Part shown: piece after piece, positions 9,101 through 16,801 of the stretch
How the letters are laid out: each line of letters opens with the position of its first letter
Numbering within the stretch: the stretch's first letter is position 1
The notes under the pieces: model-generated
Told to the model about the DNA's origin: nothing
Seen by the model: the letters and a program-made list of their open reading frames with translations, nothing else
Database searches by the model: none
From: Legionella rubrilucens
Lineage (GTDB): Bacteria > Pseudomonadota > Gammaproteobacteria > Legionellales > Legionellaceae
Reading direction: 5' to 3'
Length of the DNA: 64,000 nt
NCBI RefSeq assembly: GCF_001468125.1
Contig: NZ_LNYT01000007.1
Location: 483,125 to 547,124 of the forward strand
Position numbers and translations under genes: made by a program

Positions 9101-10496
9101 AAAAGCCTTCCCCGGTAAAAATGCTTTGTGCGAGGGAGGCGGCATTGAGGGAGGGGGTTAAATCGCCGCTGAAGGAGTTAAAGTAGCTCCCTGGCACCTG
9201 ATCACTGTCATAGGTTGGATTCAAGTCGCTTAATACCAGCATATTGGCTTTGGCGCAATAGGGGTAAACCGAGTAGGGGTTGACCCAGGAGGGCTTCGGC
9301 AGGCCGAGCGTCACATCCGTGCCAGTGGAATAATTGAAGGTGGAGGTGGCTGACGATTTACCGGCCAGGTAACGCACGGATTCATACATCATTTCACCCA
9401 GTGGATTTCCCCACATTTCGCACTCGCCGTTGTTGATGTTGCGGGTTGAGATAAATCCGCAGGAATATTCATAGTTACCGCCAAAACCGGTGACGGTTAA
9501 TTTGTTAATGGTAGAAATAATGCCGTTCACCGCCGTAAATTGCCCGGTGTTTAAATCAATTTCATCAGTAATACTCGAGATGTTTTTGCGCAGCACGCCG
9601 CCTGCCAGGTTGTTTTTGTATGATCCAGTCAATAAACCAAACAACATGGAATTGTTTTCGCCAAATTCCTGCAGCAGACCAATCGGTTTTTTCTGGCCAT
9701 TGGGGTAACTGCGGCAATTGTCTTCAAGACCAATGGCGCTGTCGCAGACTTTAACGCGTACGACATAATCCGTAAGGCCGGTAATCAACGGCCCTGAGCT
9801 ACCATGCAATGCTCGGGAACCGGCCACGGGTCGTTCAATACTGACCCATTCCCAAATACGATAGGGTTGGTTTAGGGCAACCCGCAACAGGGGGGACGAG
9901 GTGTTTAACAGGGTGGTGTTGGCAAAAAGATGGTAATTGGTGCCGGATGGAGCGGTAAACGGGGTGTAGTCGCTGATATTAAAGCCGTCAATGGCTAAAC
10001 TTTTGTATTCTTTTCCCCAACTGTGCCCATCCTGAGGAATGTAGGAACGTTGCAACACCGTGGCGGTGGTTGAGTCGACGGAACGGTAGCCGCCATACAA
10101 GACCTTGCGTATGGCATCCAGACGGGATGTTGTTAAATAATTTAAAAAATTACCACTCCAGCTCCCCGGGCATTTGCGATCAACTGCCATGGCGGTCGGA
10201 TAGAAATACTGCTGTCCTGAATCGTAGGCATAGCATTTGGCGCTGTCAAAATAACCGTAATAGTCAATACTGGGTTTAAAGTGCAATTCAATCTGGCCAT
10301 CGTCGTCCAGATCAGTCAAATCGTTGTAGGCTTCAAAATAAAGCTTGTGGTCGCGGCTTAAAATCAGCATGGTCATGGGCGCGACAGTGTCAGTGATGAA
10401 CAACGGGGTCTGTGACAGATTCAAGGTGCCGGAGAAGAGCGGGGTAATGCTTAAAGTGCCGGTCAGGCACGCCACTGCTGCGGTTATGCGTTTCAT
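6156..10496 (-). CDS. pilY1: Type IV pilus tip/assembly protein PilY1
   Basis: 1446 residues with an N-terminal signal peptide (MKRITAAVACLTGTLSITPLFSG). The C-terminal half carries the PilY1 beta-propeller: NDGMLHAFDAVTG and ALDVTDP repeats, and an EF-hand-like calcium loop DLDGNAIADTVYVGDLFGN near residue 1160 that in Pseudomonas PilY1 controls extension versus retraction. The N-terminal half is variable and probably adhesive. PilY1 works with minor pilins to prime pilus assembly and sits at the pilus tip. It is the last gene of pilV-pilW-pilX-pilY1; its ATG shares one base with the pilX stop (TGATG), indicating coupled translation. Confidence 0.93.
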   Translation of the reverse strand: MKRITAAVACLTGTLSITPLFSGTLNLSQTPLFITDTVAPMTMLILSRDHKLYFEAYNDLTDLDDDGQIELHFKPSIDYYGYFDSAKCYAYDSGQQYFYPTAMAVDRKCPGSWSGNFLNYLTTSRLDAIRKVLYGGYRSVDSTTATVLQRSYIPQDGHSWGKEYKSLAIDGFNISDYTPFTAPSGTNYHLFANTTLLNTSSPLLRVALNQPYRIWEWVSIERPVAGSRALHGSSGPLITGLTDYVVRVKVCDSAIGLEDNCRSYPNGQKKPIGLLQEFGENNSMLFGLLTGSYKNNLAGGVLRKNISSITDEIDLNTGQFTAVNGIISTINKLTVTGFGGNYEYSCGFISTRNINNGECEMWGNPLGEMMYESVRYLAGKSSATSTFNYSTGTDVTLGLPKPSWVNPYSVYPYCAKANMLVLSDLNPTYDSDQVPGSYFNSFSGDLTPSLNAASLAQSIFTGEGFSSLLAFIGQSGATADGSPKPKTVTSFGNIRGLAPLEANSEGSYYPASVAWYAWINDINSAQGEQNAKSYLIALSAPMPELKFFVGGNPITVLPFGKSVAGFSINATQGQYQPTNEIVDYYIESLTPTQAVLRVNFADLQQGADFDMDAIVKYTITVNADNTLTIACDSIYAAGGITQHMGYVISGTTQDGVYLEVRDVDTAAGSDVNYFLDTPPGQPPGGTWNDWVALPLTTTRTFTPSSTPSATVLKSPLWYAAKWGGFIDSNNNNTPDVNTEFDTDNDNDPDNYFLVTNANSLRAQLAKAFALILDRTGSFSSAALSSGFLASDTLIYQAIFRTKDWSGQLLAFDIDETNGNILFTGSGPQGSLWDASQKLSLQNFSTGRHIITFKPSNNTGIKFRWPSNPASPTNTELDVSQVTALNLNPVTAVSDGQGSNRLNFLRGDKSLEQKNGGTFRNRTTLLGDIINSTPLVIKVPNQQYPVTWAGGAPENSSPYGIFRENNLNRRAIIYVGANDGMLHAFDAVTGVEVFAYVPASLFKTLNQLTNPNYAHRYYVDGSPTVIDVYINSEWRTVLVGTLNGGGQGVYALDVTDPTQFTENGAPGIVKWEFNDTDDADLGFTYSQASIVRMANGQWAAIFGNGYNNTATDGNASTTGNAVLYIVDIATGTLIKKLDTGVGMSADPLSLGRPNGMSSPTVVDLDGNAIADTVYVGDLFGNLWKINVSASNPNQWDFAYKQGSTPKPLFVATDSGGKRQPITSKPAVSRLNFSASGLQIYIGTGKYIEPSDKTDTSVQTIYALRDDNTSVITGRAQLRQQTIIYEQNGLRVTSNNLLANNDRGWYMDLVYNGNARGERVVSNMLYLSGKIIFSTIIPTSDPCDFGGESWLMELDAFTGARLNYNVFDINNDNNFDVNDSVTYSNGGQNYTVPVSGMKASVGLIATPSVLNAGDKEYKYLPGTSGGIQKVHENPGKQIFGRQSWRQLQ

Positions 10497-11005
10497 CAGT
10501 ATCTCCTTGCCACAGTGGTTTGCAGGACACTGATTGAATCATTCGTAGACCCTGTACCGCGGGCAGTGACCTGATAATAAAAAACACCGGTGCTTTTAGC
10601 CGCCGATGAACCAACGACGGGTGAATCAGGAACAAATTGGAGAAATTCAATAATGAAACGCGGATTGGTTGCGATATTGTCCAGGCTCAGGGTGTATTGC
10701 GCTGAACGGCTGTTCCACCAGCTTGACGGCTGGGTGGACAGATTAATGTTTTCGTATACCTGCTGGGCGCAGGGATAAGCCTGACAGGTGACATACACCG
10801 TGGGTTCCTTTTCCTGGCTTAAAACCCAGTTCTCCCCCGCCTTTAAGGCCGATTCGGCGGCCACGAAGGATAGCTCCTTATCCTGCAGGTTGGCAGACAT
10901 TTTTTCCTGCAGGTGGGTCACCTGGACTGAGGTGATGCCTAAAAGGGTGATCACCAGTAATAACAGCAGGGTTGCGGCGAGCGTCGCACCAGATTGTTTC
11001 CTCAT
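10496..11005 (-). CDS. pilX: Minor pilin PilX
   Basis: 169 residues starting at MRKQSGATLAATLLLLLV. The ATG overlaps the pilW stop by four bases (ATGA), which decides this start over an in-frame codon 42 bases upstream. The N-terminus is the PilX_N hydrophobic helix, followed by the family pattern SANLQDKELSFVAAESAL. PilX, PilV, PilW and PilE form the minor-pilin initiation complex that carries PilY1. It is the third gene of the pilVWXY1 operon. Confidence 0.9.
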   Translation of the reverse strand: MRKQSGATLAATLLLLLVITLLGITSVQVTHLQEKMSANLQDKELSFVAAESALKAGENWVLSQEKEPTVYVTCQAYPCAQQVYENINLSTQPSSWWNSRSAQYTLSLDNIATNPRFIIEFLQFVPDSPVVGSSAAKSTGVFYYQVTARGTGSTNDSISVLQTTVARRY

Positions 11006-12012
11006 GATGGCAAACCTCGATTCCTTAAGGTAATGAATGTATCCCACTGGCGGCGTAATTTGCGATCGGTAGGCGTCGTGGTTACACCGTTAAAGGTATA
11101 GGGTTGAACTTTGTCATTGACATTTTCCGTTGTGGCAAAGAGAAGATTAATCTGGATGCTGATGACATTATTCCAGTTATTGGCATTATTGACCTGGGTG
11201 GCGGTCTGGTAAGTATCCACGGTGTTATCGCCATCCGTGTCGACGCCATAGGAGACACGCATGCGTTCCACGCCCTCAGCGATTTCATCTTCGTTGCCAT
11301 TGATATCCAGGCGCACTAGCGCCAAAATGGGCTGACCGACGGAATTGACGCGGCCGGTGTTTTTTACATAAAACGCATAGTAGAGAAAGCGCATGACCTG
11401 TGAATTGGCCGGATACGCCATGGTCAAATCATTGGAGGTATTGTCGCTGACGGTATGGGTAATGGCCGTGGCGTTGGTGTTGGCGCCGGCAATAAAGATA
11501 TCGCCCACTGAGCAATTGGTAATCATCACCGGATCCCCCGCGGCGATGCCTAAGCGATCATAAACCAGAATGGGGTTGTTGGGCTGATTCATGTCATCGC
11601 GCAATTGCACGCCAAAATTAGAGGCCATTCGTACTTCAATGATGTCTGATCCAGCGAGGGGTTTCCCCGTTAAATTGGCTGGAAGGAGGGGGCTGAAGGA
11701 GGCGGCGAGCCCGTCGTAACCTTGCACAGGTTTGTCATAAGACAACATTGCTGATACATTTCTGACCAAATTGGTCACTGCAATCTGCTTTTGATTGGCA
11801 CAGCCCTGAAATCCCGCCATGCGTAATTCCCGGGCCAGTAAAAAATTGGCATACCGCCCGTTTTCCTGCAGACGAGCCAAGCCTTCCTGCATGACGTAGG
11901 TGGATTTATTACTCAGGTAAACCGCACCGGCGCTGGCAATAAGCAAGGTGCCCAGCGTAATGGCCACCATGAATTCAATCACAGAAAAACCATGGCATGG
12001 CAAGCGCTTCAT
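11002..12012 (-). CDS. pilW: Minor pilin PilW
   Basis: 336 residues. The start MKRLPCHGFSVIEF was chosen because its ATG overlaps the pilV stop by four bases. The class III prepilin signal is clear: G-FSVIE with the conserved Glu at +5 and a long hydrophobic helix, cleaved by PilD. After the helix comes the PilW pattern LQENGRYANFLLARELRMAGFQGC. The C-terminal domain has one DTDGDNTVDT stretch that looks like a metal-binding loop. It is an inner-membrane minor pilin that works with PilV, PilX and PilY1. Confidence 0.92.
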   Translation of the reverse strand: MKRLPCHGFSVIEFMVAITLGTLLIASAGAVYLSNKSTYVMQEGLARLQENGRYANFLLARELRMAGFQGCANQKQIAVTNLVRNVSAMLSYDKPVQGYDGLAASFSPLLPANLTGKPLAGSDIIEVRMASNFGVQLRDDMNQPNNPILVYDRLGIAAGDPVMITNCSVGDIFIAGANTNATAITHTVSDNTSNDLTMAYPANSQVMRFLYYAFYVKNTGRVNSVGQPILALVRLDINGNEDEIAEGVERMRVSYGVDTDGDNTVDTYQTATQVNNANNWNNVISIQINLLFATTENVNDKVQPYTFNGVTTTPTDRKLRRQWDTFITLRNRGLPS

Positions 12013-12485
12013 AATTCCACTTCCATAATCAGGCAGGTCAGATCGACATCGGCATCGCCGCTGCAACCGGTACCGTTAACGCCCGTGCGCTCATTATCCC
12101 AACGCATAATGACAGTGAACTGGTTGCCGTTACGGGTAATGGTGCCCTGGCCCTGAGGCAATAATGTGCTGTTGGTTGAATTCCAGATATGCACGTCGCG
12201 TTGGGCAATCTGCCCGGCGCTGCAGGTGGTGCAACTGGGTAACGAGGGAGTTCCTGATACATTATTATAGGCGCCGGACTGAATGCCGGCTGAATTAGCC
12301 ATCATGCGATCAACCATATTGCCTGCCTGGGCAATGGCGATTGAGCGCAATTGCGCGGTTTGATTGTAGCGGATGGCATTCATCTGCAACGACGCAATGC
12401 CAAGTAAGCCCAGTGCCAGAACAAATGAACTGACCAAGACTTCAATTAAACTGAATCCTTTTTGGTGGCTTGCAAAGTGCTTCAT
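12009..12485 (-). CDS. pilV: Type IV pilus modification protein PilV
   Basis: 158 residues starting MKHFASHQKGFSLIEVLVSS, a textbook prepilin leader (cut after QKG, Glu at +5). The body has the PilV pattern ALGLLGIASLQMNAIRYNQT and a Cys pair SLPSCTTCSAG. It is the first gene of the pilVWXY1 operon. No fimT/fimU gene precedes it here, although one often does in other Gammaproteobacteria. The 74 bases upstream contain a strong inverted repeat. Confidence 0.9.
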   Translation of the reverse strand: MKHFASHQKGFSLIEVLVSSFVLALGLLGIASLQMNAIRYNQTAQLRSIAIAQAGNMVDRMMANSAGIQSGAYNNVSGTPSLPSCTTCSAGQIAQRDVHIWNSTNSTLLPQGQGTITRNGNQFTVIMRWDNERTGVNGTGCSGDADVDLTCLIMEVEL

Positions 12486-12505
12486 AGCTTCAGGTTGACA
12501 GAGAC

Positions 12506-12537
12506 CCGGTACGATTTCTGTGCAAAATTCGTACCGG
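12506..12537. repeat. 9-bp inverted repeat between suhB and pilV
   Basis: CCGGTACGA and TCGTACCGG flank a 14-base AT-rich centre, 21 bases before the pilV ATG and 23 bases after the suhB stop. There is no U-run. It could be a terminator of suhB, an attenuator or an operator for the minor pilin operon; the sequence alone cannot decide. Confidence 0.6.
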
Positions 12538-12559
12538 CAATGAAGCAGTGCTGGTGGGG

Positions 12560-13348
12560 TTAGCGTTTCATGACTGGAATCAGCGTTTGTAACAGCGCTT
12601 TGAACACTTTGGGGGTTCCCGCGATAACATCGCCCTGCTTCAGATACTCTTCGCCGCCTTGAGCATCACTCAATAAACCACCCGCTTCCTTGACGATCAG
12701 AGCGCCGGCTGCAATATCCCAGGGGCGAAGGCCAAATTGCCAGAAACCATCAAGCCGTCCTGCCGCTACGTACACTAAATCAAGCGCCGCAGAGCCGGTT
12801 CGCCGGATGCCGACGCATTTACCCATTAATGCTTCAAACGTTGGCAGATACCGTTGTGCTGCGGCCGGGTTGCGAAAGGACACGCCTGTACCGAGCAGGG
12901 CCTGCTGCAGTTGTGTTTGTTTGGAAACGCGGATACGGCGGTCATTGAGCTGGGCGCCGCGGCCGCGGGTAGCCGAAAAACATTCATGCCGGAGGGGATC
13001 GTAAACCACGGCATGTTCGATTCGATTTTTAATTTTGCAGGCAATGGAGACCGAGTAGAAAGGGAAACCGTGCAGGAAATTACTGGTTCCATCCAGCGGA
13101 TCAATGATCCACTGCACATCGGATTCATCATTATAAAGGCCGCTTTCTTCCGCTAAAATACCATGGTCGGGGTAGGCCTTGTGGATAGCCTGAATGATGG
13201 CTTGCTCGGCTTTGATGTCCACTTCACTGAAATACTCGGCATTGTCCTTGGCCGTGACTTTAATTCTGTCAATTTGTTCAATATGACGTACAATAATATC
13301 ACCGGCCTGACGGGCGGCGGTGACTGCAATATTAAGTAATGGTTCCAT
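12560..13348 (-). CDS. suhB: Inositol-1-monophosphatase family protein SuhB
   Basis: 262 residues from the ATG at 13348 (MEPLLNIAVTAARQAG); the E. coli protein has 267. Motifs of the Mg-dependent inositol monophosphatase fold are intact: LAEESG, then DPLDGTSNFLHGFP starting near residue 82, and WDIAAGALIVKEAGG near the C-terminus. In E. coli SuhB also joins rRNA antitermination complexes. It is divergent from trmJ, as in many Gammaproteobacteria. An open frame continues far upstream of this ATG, but that part overlaps trmJ antisense and is not coding. Confidence 0.95.
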   Translation of the reverse strand: MEPLLNIAVTAARQAGDIIVRHIEQIDRIKVTAKDNAEYFSEVDIKAEQAIIQAIHKAYPDHGILAEESGLYNDESDVQWIIDPLDGTSNFLHGFPFYSVSIACKIKNRIEHAVVYDPLRHECFSATRGRGAQLNDRRIRVSKQTQLQQALLGTGVSFRNPAAAQRYLPTFEALMGKCVGIRRTGSAALDLVYVAAGRLDGFWQFGLRPWDIAAGALIVKEAGGLLSDAQGGEEYLKQGDVIAGTPKVFKALLQTLIPVMKR

Positions 13349-13394
13349 GGCTTCGCTCTTTTCTACAAAAGTCAGCGATTCTAGCACATTTTTT

Positions 13395-13424
13395 TTGTAC
13401 AGAGAGAAGTCATTGCTGTTATAG
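13395..13424 (+). promoter_or_regulatory. Candidate promoter of trmJ-isc genes
   Basis: TTGTAC at 13395 and TTATAG at 13419 with 18 bases between them lie about 30 bases before the trmJ ATG. This is a plausible sigma-70 promoter for the trmJ-iscS operon. No IscR-type site was recognised. Confidence 0.4.
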
Positions 13425-13454
13425 TTACGCACTTCGCAAAATTCATTGACCTTT

Positions 13455-14198
13455 ATGAAATTAGAGTCTGTTCGCATTATACTGATTGCCACGTCGCATC
13501 CGGGCAATATTGGTTCAGCGGCAAGAGCCATGAAAACCATGGGGTTGAGCCGTTTATACCTGGTAACGCCCAGGTCTTTCCCTGATCTCAAAGCCTGGGA
13601 AATGGCGGCGGGGGCGGATGACGTGCTTGAACACTGCGTGGTCACAGAAAGTCTGGATGATGCGTTACGCGGTTGCCAGCTCATTTTAGCCACTAGCGCG
13701 CGGCCACGCGGCATTGCATTGCCGGGTTTAACGCCATCGGAAGCGGCGGAAATGGTGTGTAAAAAATCCGATGACACGCAGGTCGCTATCCTCTTTGGAC
13801 GTGAACACGCCGGCTTGACCAACGATGAATTGTTAAAAAGCCACTATCATATTCATATCCCCAGCAATCCGGAGTATGGATCGCTGAACCTGGCGCAGGC
13901 AGTGCAGATCATTGCTTACGAGTTGCGGATGAAATTATTGTCGCCTGCCGCTGCAGTGGCGTTAAGGGCGGATAAACCGGCTACAGCCGATGAAATCGAG
14001 CAGTTTTATGCCCATCTGACCGAGGTCATGGTGGCGATTGATTTTTTAAAACCGTCCAATCCCCGGCGTTTACAGCAACGCATCCGGCGTCTGTTTAACC
14101 GTGCGAAACTGGAACACATGGAGGTCAATATCCTGCGCGGCATTTTAACGAACGTTCAGAATGCATTGAGATGGGCGGGCGTGAAGGACAGAGGATAA
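13455..14198 (+). CDS. trmJ: tRNA (Cm32/Um32) methyltransferase TrmJ
   Basis: 247 residues from the ATG at 13455, against 246 in E. coli; an in-frame TTG at 13446 is a less likely start. It is a SpoU/TrmD (SPOUT) family enzyme that 2'-O-methylates position 32 of tRNAs with SAM. Family motifs: ATSHPGNIGSAARAMKTMG near the N-terminus, ILFGREHAGLTNDE in the middle and IPSNPEYGSLNLAQAVQI at the trefoil knot. Its place between suhB and iscS is the conserved gammaproteobacterial arrangement, but iscR, normally between trmJ and iscS, is absent. Confidence 0.95.
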   Translation: MKLESVRIILIATSHPGNIGSAARAMKTMGLSRLYLVTPRSFPDLKAWEMAAGADDVLEHCVVTESLDDALRGCQLILATSARPRGIALPGLTPSEAAEMVCKKSDDTQVAILFGREHAGLTNDELLKSHYHIHIPSNPEYGSLNLAQAVQIIAYELRMKLLSPAAAVALRADKPATADEIEQFYAHLTEVMVAIDFLKPSNPRRLQQRIRRLFNRAKLEHMEVNILRGILTNVQNALRWAGVKDRG

Positions 14199-14202
14199 GG
14201 TC

Positions 14203-15363
14203 ATGAAACAGTTACCGATTTATTTTGATTACATGGCTACCACCCCGGTTGATCCGAGGGTTGTGGCGCGTATGGTTCAGTATCTCGGTCCTGACGGCAT
14301 TTTCGGTAATCCCTCGTCCATTTCTCATCCCTATGGCAAAGAAGCCGCGGAAGCGGTTGAAACGGCCAGGGCGCAGATTGCCGAGGTTATTCATGCAGAG
14401 CCTCGAGACCTTGTTTTCACCTCCGGCGCCACTGAAGCCAATAATCTCGCCATTCTTGGCGCTGCCCGCTTTTATCAGCATAAAGGAAGGCACCTCATCA
14501 CCATGAGTACCGAACATAAAGCCGTCCTTGACAGCGTTCATCAACTGAAGAAAGAGGGATTTACTGTCACCTGCCTGCCGCCTGAGCCAGATGGGTTGCT
14601 TTCCCTTGAACGATTAAAGGCGGCCCTGACGCCGGAAACCATTCTGGTATCGGTGATGCATGTGAATAATGAAACCGGCGTGATTCAGGACATCACGGCC
14701 ATTGGCGATTTGTTGAAGGATAAGGGCATTATTTTCCATGTCGATGCAGCGCAGAGTGTCGGTAAACTGCTGGTTGATCTTGACCACATGCCCGTGGGAT
14801 TAATGTCATTGTCCAGCCATAAAAATTATGGTCCAAAAGGCATAGGCGCCCTCTATATTCGTCATAAACCGCGCCTGCGGCTTTTACCTTTATCCTATGG
14901 CGGCGGGCATGAACAGGGGTTACGCTCAGGGACCCTGGCCACGCATCAGATCGTGGGCATGGCCGAAGCATTTTATTTGGGCGAACAAACCCGCGTGGCC
15001 GAGCAGGCGCGCCTCCTGGCAATGCGCCAGAGGCTTTGGCAGGGCATTAAGCATCTTCCCGGTATCCGTTTAAACGGCCACGAACACCAGCGGATTGCCG
15101 GTAACCTCAATCTGACTTTTAAGGGAATCGAAGGCGAAACCTTATTGCTGGCTTTGCGGGAATTGGCCGTGTCCACGGCGTCAGCCTGTTCATCTGCCAG
15201 TAATCAACCGTCTTATGTGCTTAAAGCCCTGGGTTTAAGTGATGAAGACGCTTACAGTTCCATTCGCCTGTCCCTGGGCCGTTTTACCACGGAGGCGGAC
15301 ATTGAAAAAGCCATTCATACCATTTGCCAACAAGTAACCCGTCTGCATGAAATAGCGCCATGA
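14203..15363 (+). CDS. iscS: Cysteine desulfurase IscS
   Basis: 386 residues, fold-type I PLP enzyme that takes sulfur from cysteine for Fe-S clusters and tRNA thiolation. The PLP lysine is Lys207 in SSHKNYGPKG and the persulfide cysteine is Cys329 in TASACSSAS, one position from E. coli IscS (K206, C328). AGGATAAGG precedes the ATG, four bases after trmJ. The next gene overlaps its stop by four bases. It is somewhat shorter than E. coli IscS (404); the C-terminal tail that docks IscU is reduced or changed, which is notable because the adjacent IscU-like protein is degenerate. Confidence 0.94.
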   Translation: MKQLPIYFDYMATTPVDPRVVARMVQYLGPDGIFGNPSSISHPYGKEAAEAVETARAQIAEVIHAEPRDLVFTSGATEANNLAILGAARFYQHKGRHLITMSTEHKAVLDSVHQLKKEGFTVTCLPPEPDGLLSLERLKAALTPETILVSVMHVNNETGVIQDITAIGDLLKDKGIIFHVDAAQSVGKLLVDLDHMPVGLMSLSSHKNYGPKGIGALYIRHKPRLRLLPLSYGGGHEQGLRSGTLATHQIVGMAEAFYLGEQTRVAEQARLLAMRQRLWQGIKHLPGIRLNGHEHQRIAGNLNLTFKGIEGETLLLALRELAVSTASACSSASNQPSYVLKALGLSDEDAYSSIRLSLGRFTTEADIEKAIHTICQQVTRLHEIAP

Positions 15364-15749
15364 TGAAGTATAATAGTTTAGTAGAAACCTGTTTTTTTAC
15401 GCCGCGGCATGTGGGCACGCTGGATTGTACCCGGCCTTTCACGGTATCAAGCGAGGTGGGGATCCGTGGTAAAGCGTTTTTGCAATGGTATGCGGCCTGC
15501 GACGCTCAGGGTTTAATTACCCGGTGCTGTTTTAAAGCCTACGGTAACCCGTACCTTATCGCGGCATTGGAATGGTGTTGCCGCCAGATGACGGGCACAT
15601 CGGTGAGCGAGCACCCGCGTTTGGGTTACCAGCAACTGATTAATGAACTGGAAATACCCAAAACACTTTATCCTACCGCCCTGCTGGTGGAACAGGGATA
15701 CCGGCAGATTTGTGAAAAAATGAAACAATTAGTAAAGGAGAACCCGTAA
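15360..15749 (+). CDS. Degenerate IscU-like protein without cluster cysteines
   Basis: 129 residues in the iscU position, translationally coupled to iscS (ATGA) and to iscA (TAATG). It aligns by eye with IscU: FFTPRHVGTL matches the start, CCFKAYGNPYLIAALEW matches ARFKTYGCGSAIASSSL, and ELEIPKTLYPTALLVEQGY matches ELPPVKIHCSILAEDAI. All three IscU ligand cysteines appear lost: the first falls in SEVGIRGKA, Cys63 is Asn63, and the third is in LYPTALL. Other cysteines are present but at other places. It probably cannot hold a cluster as IscU does; it may regulate IscS or have a new role. The homology is by eye; the loss of ligands is seen directly. Confidence 0.75.
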   Translation: MMKYNSLVETCFFTPRHVGTLDCTRPFTVSSEVGIRGKAFLQWYAACDAQGLITRCCFKAYGNPYLIAALEWCCRQMTGTSVSEHPRLGYQQLINELEIPKTLYPTALLVEQGYRQICEKMKQLVKENP

Positions 15750-16114
15750 TGAGTGGTGTTGTTCAATACGAAGCGAGCAGTGAGACTGGCGTTAATTTAA
15801 GTGAAACGGCGAAAAATCATGTGCTTTCTTACCTTGGCCGCCAGCCCAATTGCTGCGGTATCCGTTTTTCCGTTAAGAAAACAGGGTGCTCCGGTCTTGC
15901 CTATGTGGTTGATTATGTCGAGACGCCTCAAAGCGGCGATATCGTCCTGCCGTTGACCGACCAGTACCAAATCTATATTGATAAAGGCAGTTATCCCTAC
16001 TTGAAAGGCATGGCCATTGACTATGTCAAACAGGGTTTGAATGCCAAATTTGTTTTTAACAACCCTAACCAAACCGGTGCCTGCGGGTGTGGTGAAAGCT
16101 TCACAGTAGAGTAA
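15749..16114 (+). CDS. iscA: Fe-S assembly A-type carrier (IscA/SufA/ErpA family)
   Basis: 121 residues of the HesB fold with the three conserved cysteines: Cys47 in KTGCSGLAY and Cys112/Cys114 in GACGCGESF. A-type carriers pass Fe-S clusters or iron to apo-proteins. The ATG shares one base with the stop of the IscU-like gene. The KTGCSGL and the FVFNNPN motif before the CGCG are typical of IscA/SufA. It is the last gene of trmJ-iscS-iscU-like-iscA; no hscB, hscA or fdx follows. A hairpin about 40 bases downstream may end the transcript. Confidence 0.9.
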   Translation: MSGVVQYEASSETGVNLSETAKNHVLSYLGRQPNCCGIRFSVKKTGCSGLAYVVDYVETPQSGDIVLPLTDQYQIYIDKGSYPYLKGMAIDYVKQGLNAKFVFNNPNQTGACGCGESFTVE

Positions 16115-16153
16115 CCTGGCCGTATTTTGCCAGTTCCCACTGATTCCTGAAAA

Positions 16154-16176
16154 CCCCTTTCCCGGCGGGAGAGGGG
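16154..16176. repeat. REP-like palindrome, possible iscA terminator
   Basis: CCCCTTTCCC and GGGAGAGGGG flank a GGC loop and pair over ten positions with one G-U. There is no U-run. The core CTCTCCC/GGGAGAG recurs at 37670-37700 and 40167-40194, so this may be a short dispersed palindromic element rather than a gene-specific terminator. Confidence 0.5.
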
Positions 16177-16369
16177 CGTCCATCATAGACCAATACCGCT
16201 TTGTCTCAGGTACCTCCTTACCACGTGCGTAAGAGCAAGAAAAAAATCAATTCAATTTGTCGATATTTAATTTTATTGATTTAAATTTGTCTAAATAAGC
16301 GAAAATACTTGCTAAAAATGCAAAATTTCCTTAAGCTTCCCTTAATAAATGAATATGAATGAAACAATG

Positions 16370-16398
16370 TTTACATTCTTTGTGGTATTTGTTACTAT
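16370..16398 (+). promoter_or_regulatory. Candidate fis promoter
   Basis: TTTACA at 16370 and TACTAT at 16393 with a 17-base spacer in an AT-rich region, about 75 bases before the fis ATG. A plausible sigma-70 promoter; not otherwise supported. Confidence 0.4.
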
Positions 16399-16473
16399 AT
16401 CGCCCATGATGTACTGTTTATGTCACATTTTCCGATCTGAACAGCATCAATTTCATCATCAGGAGAGAGGATA

Positions 16474-16758
16474 ATGAGTGCAGTAATGCAACAAGTTGAA
16501 CAGGTTAATGAAGCATTAACCCAACAAGTCGTTGGCGCAGTAAAGCGTTATCTCAATGCAGTCGGTAATAAAGAAATGAATCTCAACCTTTATCAATTAA
16601 TTGTTGAGGAAGTTGAGGCTCCCTTGTTCCGTACGGTCATGGAGTTAACCCGCTACAACCAATCCAAAGCAGCGAGAGTTTTAGGCGTCAGCCGTGGTAC
16701 GTTGCGCACCAAGCTTAAGCGTTATTTCGACGACGAATTTATTGGCACCCGCGGCTAA
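16474..16758 (+). CDS. fis: Nucleoid protein Fis
   Basis: 94 residues (98 in E. coli). The ATG follows a strong AGGAGAGAGG site. The C-terminal helix-turn-helix TRYNQSKAARVLGVSRGTLRTKLKRY is nearly diagnostic of Fis; the N-terminal part is shorter and less conserved. Fis dimers bend DNA and control growth-phase genes; in Legionella, Fis proteins are known regulators of effector genes. It is monocistronic here, not behind dusB as in enterics, and rnpB follows after about 45 bases. Confidence 0.93.
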   Translation: MSAVMQQVEQVNEALTQQVVGAVKRYLNAVGNKEMNLNLYQLIVEEVEAPLFRTVMELTRYNQSKAARVLGVSRGTLRTKLKRYFDDEFIGTRG

Positions 16759-16801
16759 TAAATTCTGGTCTTTCTGTAGGCACTTTGCTACCATTACTAT
16801 C

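Larger units (their letters stand above)
16115..16473. other. Intergenic region iscA-fis
   Basis: 359 bases without a gene. The first part contains a palindromic hairpin (16154-16176); the rest is strongly AT-rich, as expected upstream of fis, and holds a candidate promoter (16370-16398). No small ORF with a ribosome-binding site was recognised. Confidence 0.7.

Noticed and set aside
13349-13822. Open frame extending suhB about 158 codons upstream
   Set aside because: It runs antisense through trmJ; the family start is at 13348 and the extension has no similarity to the family.
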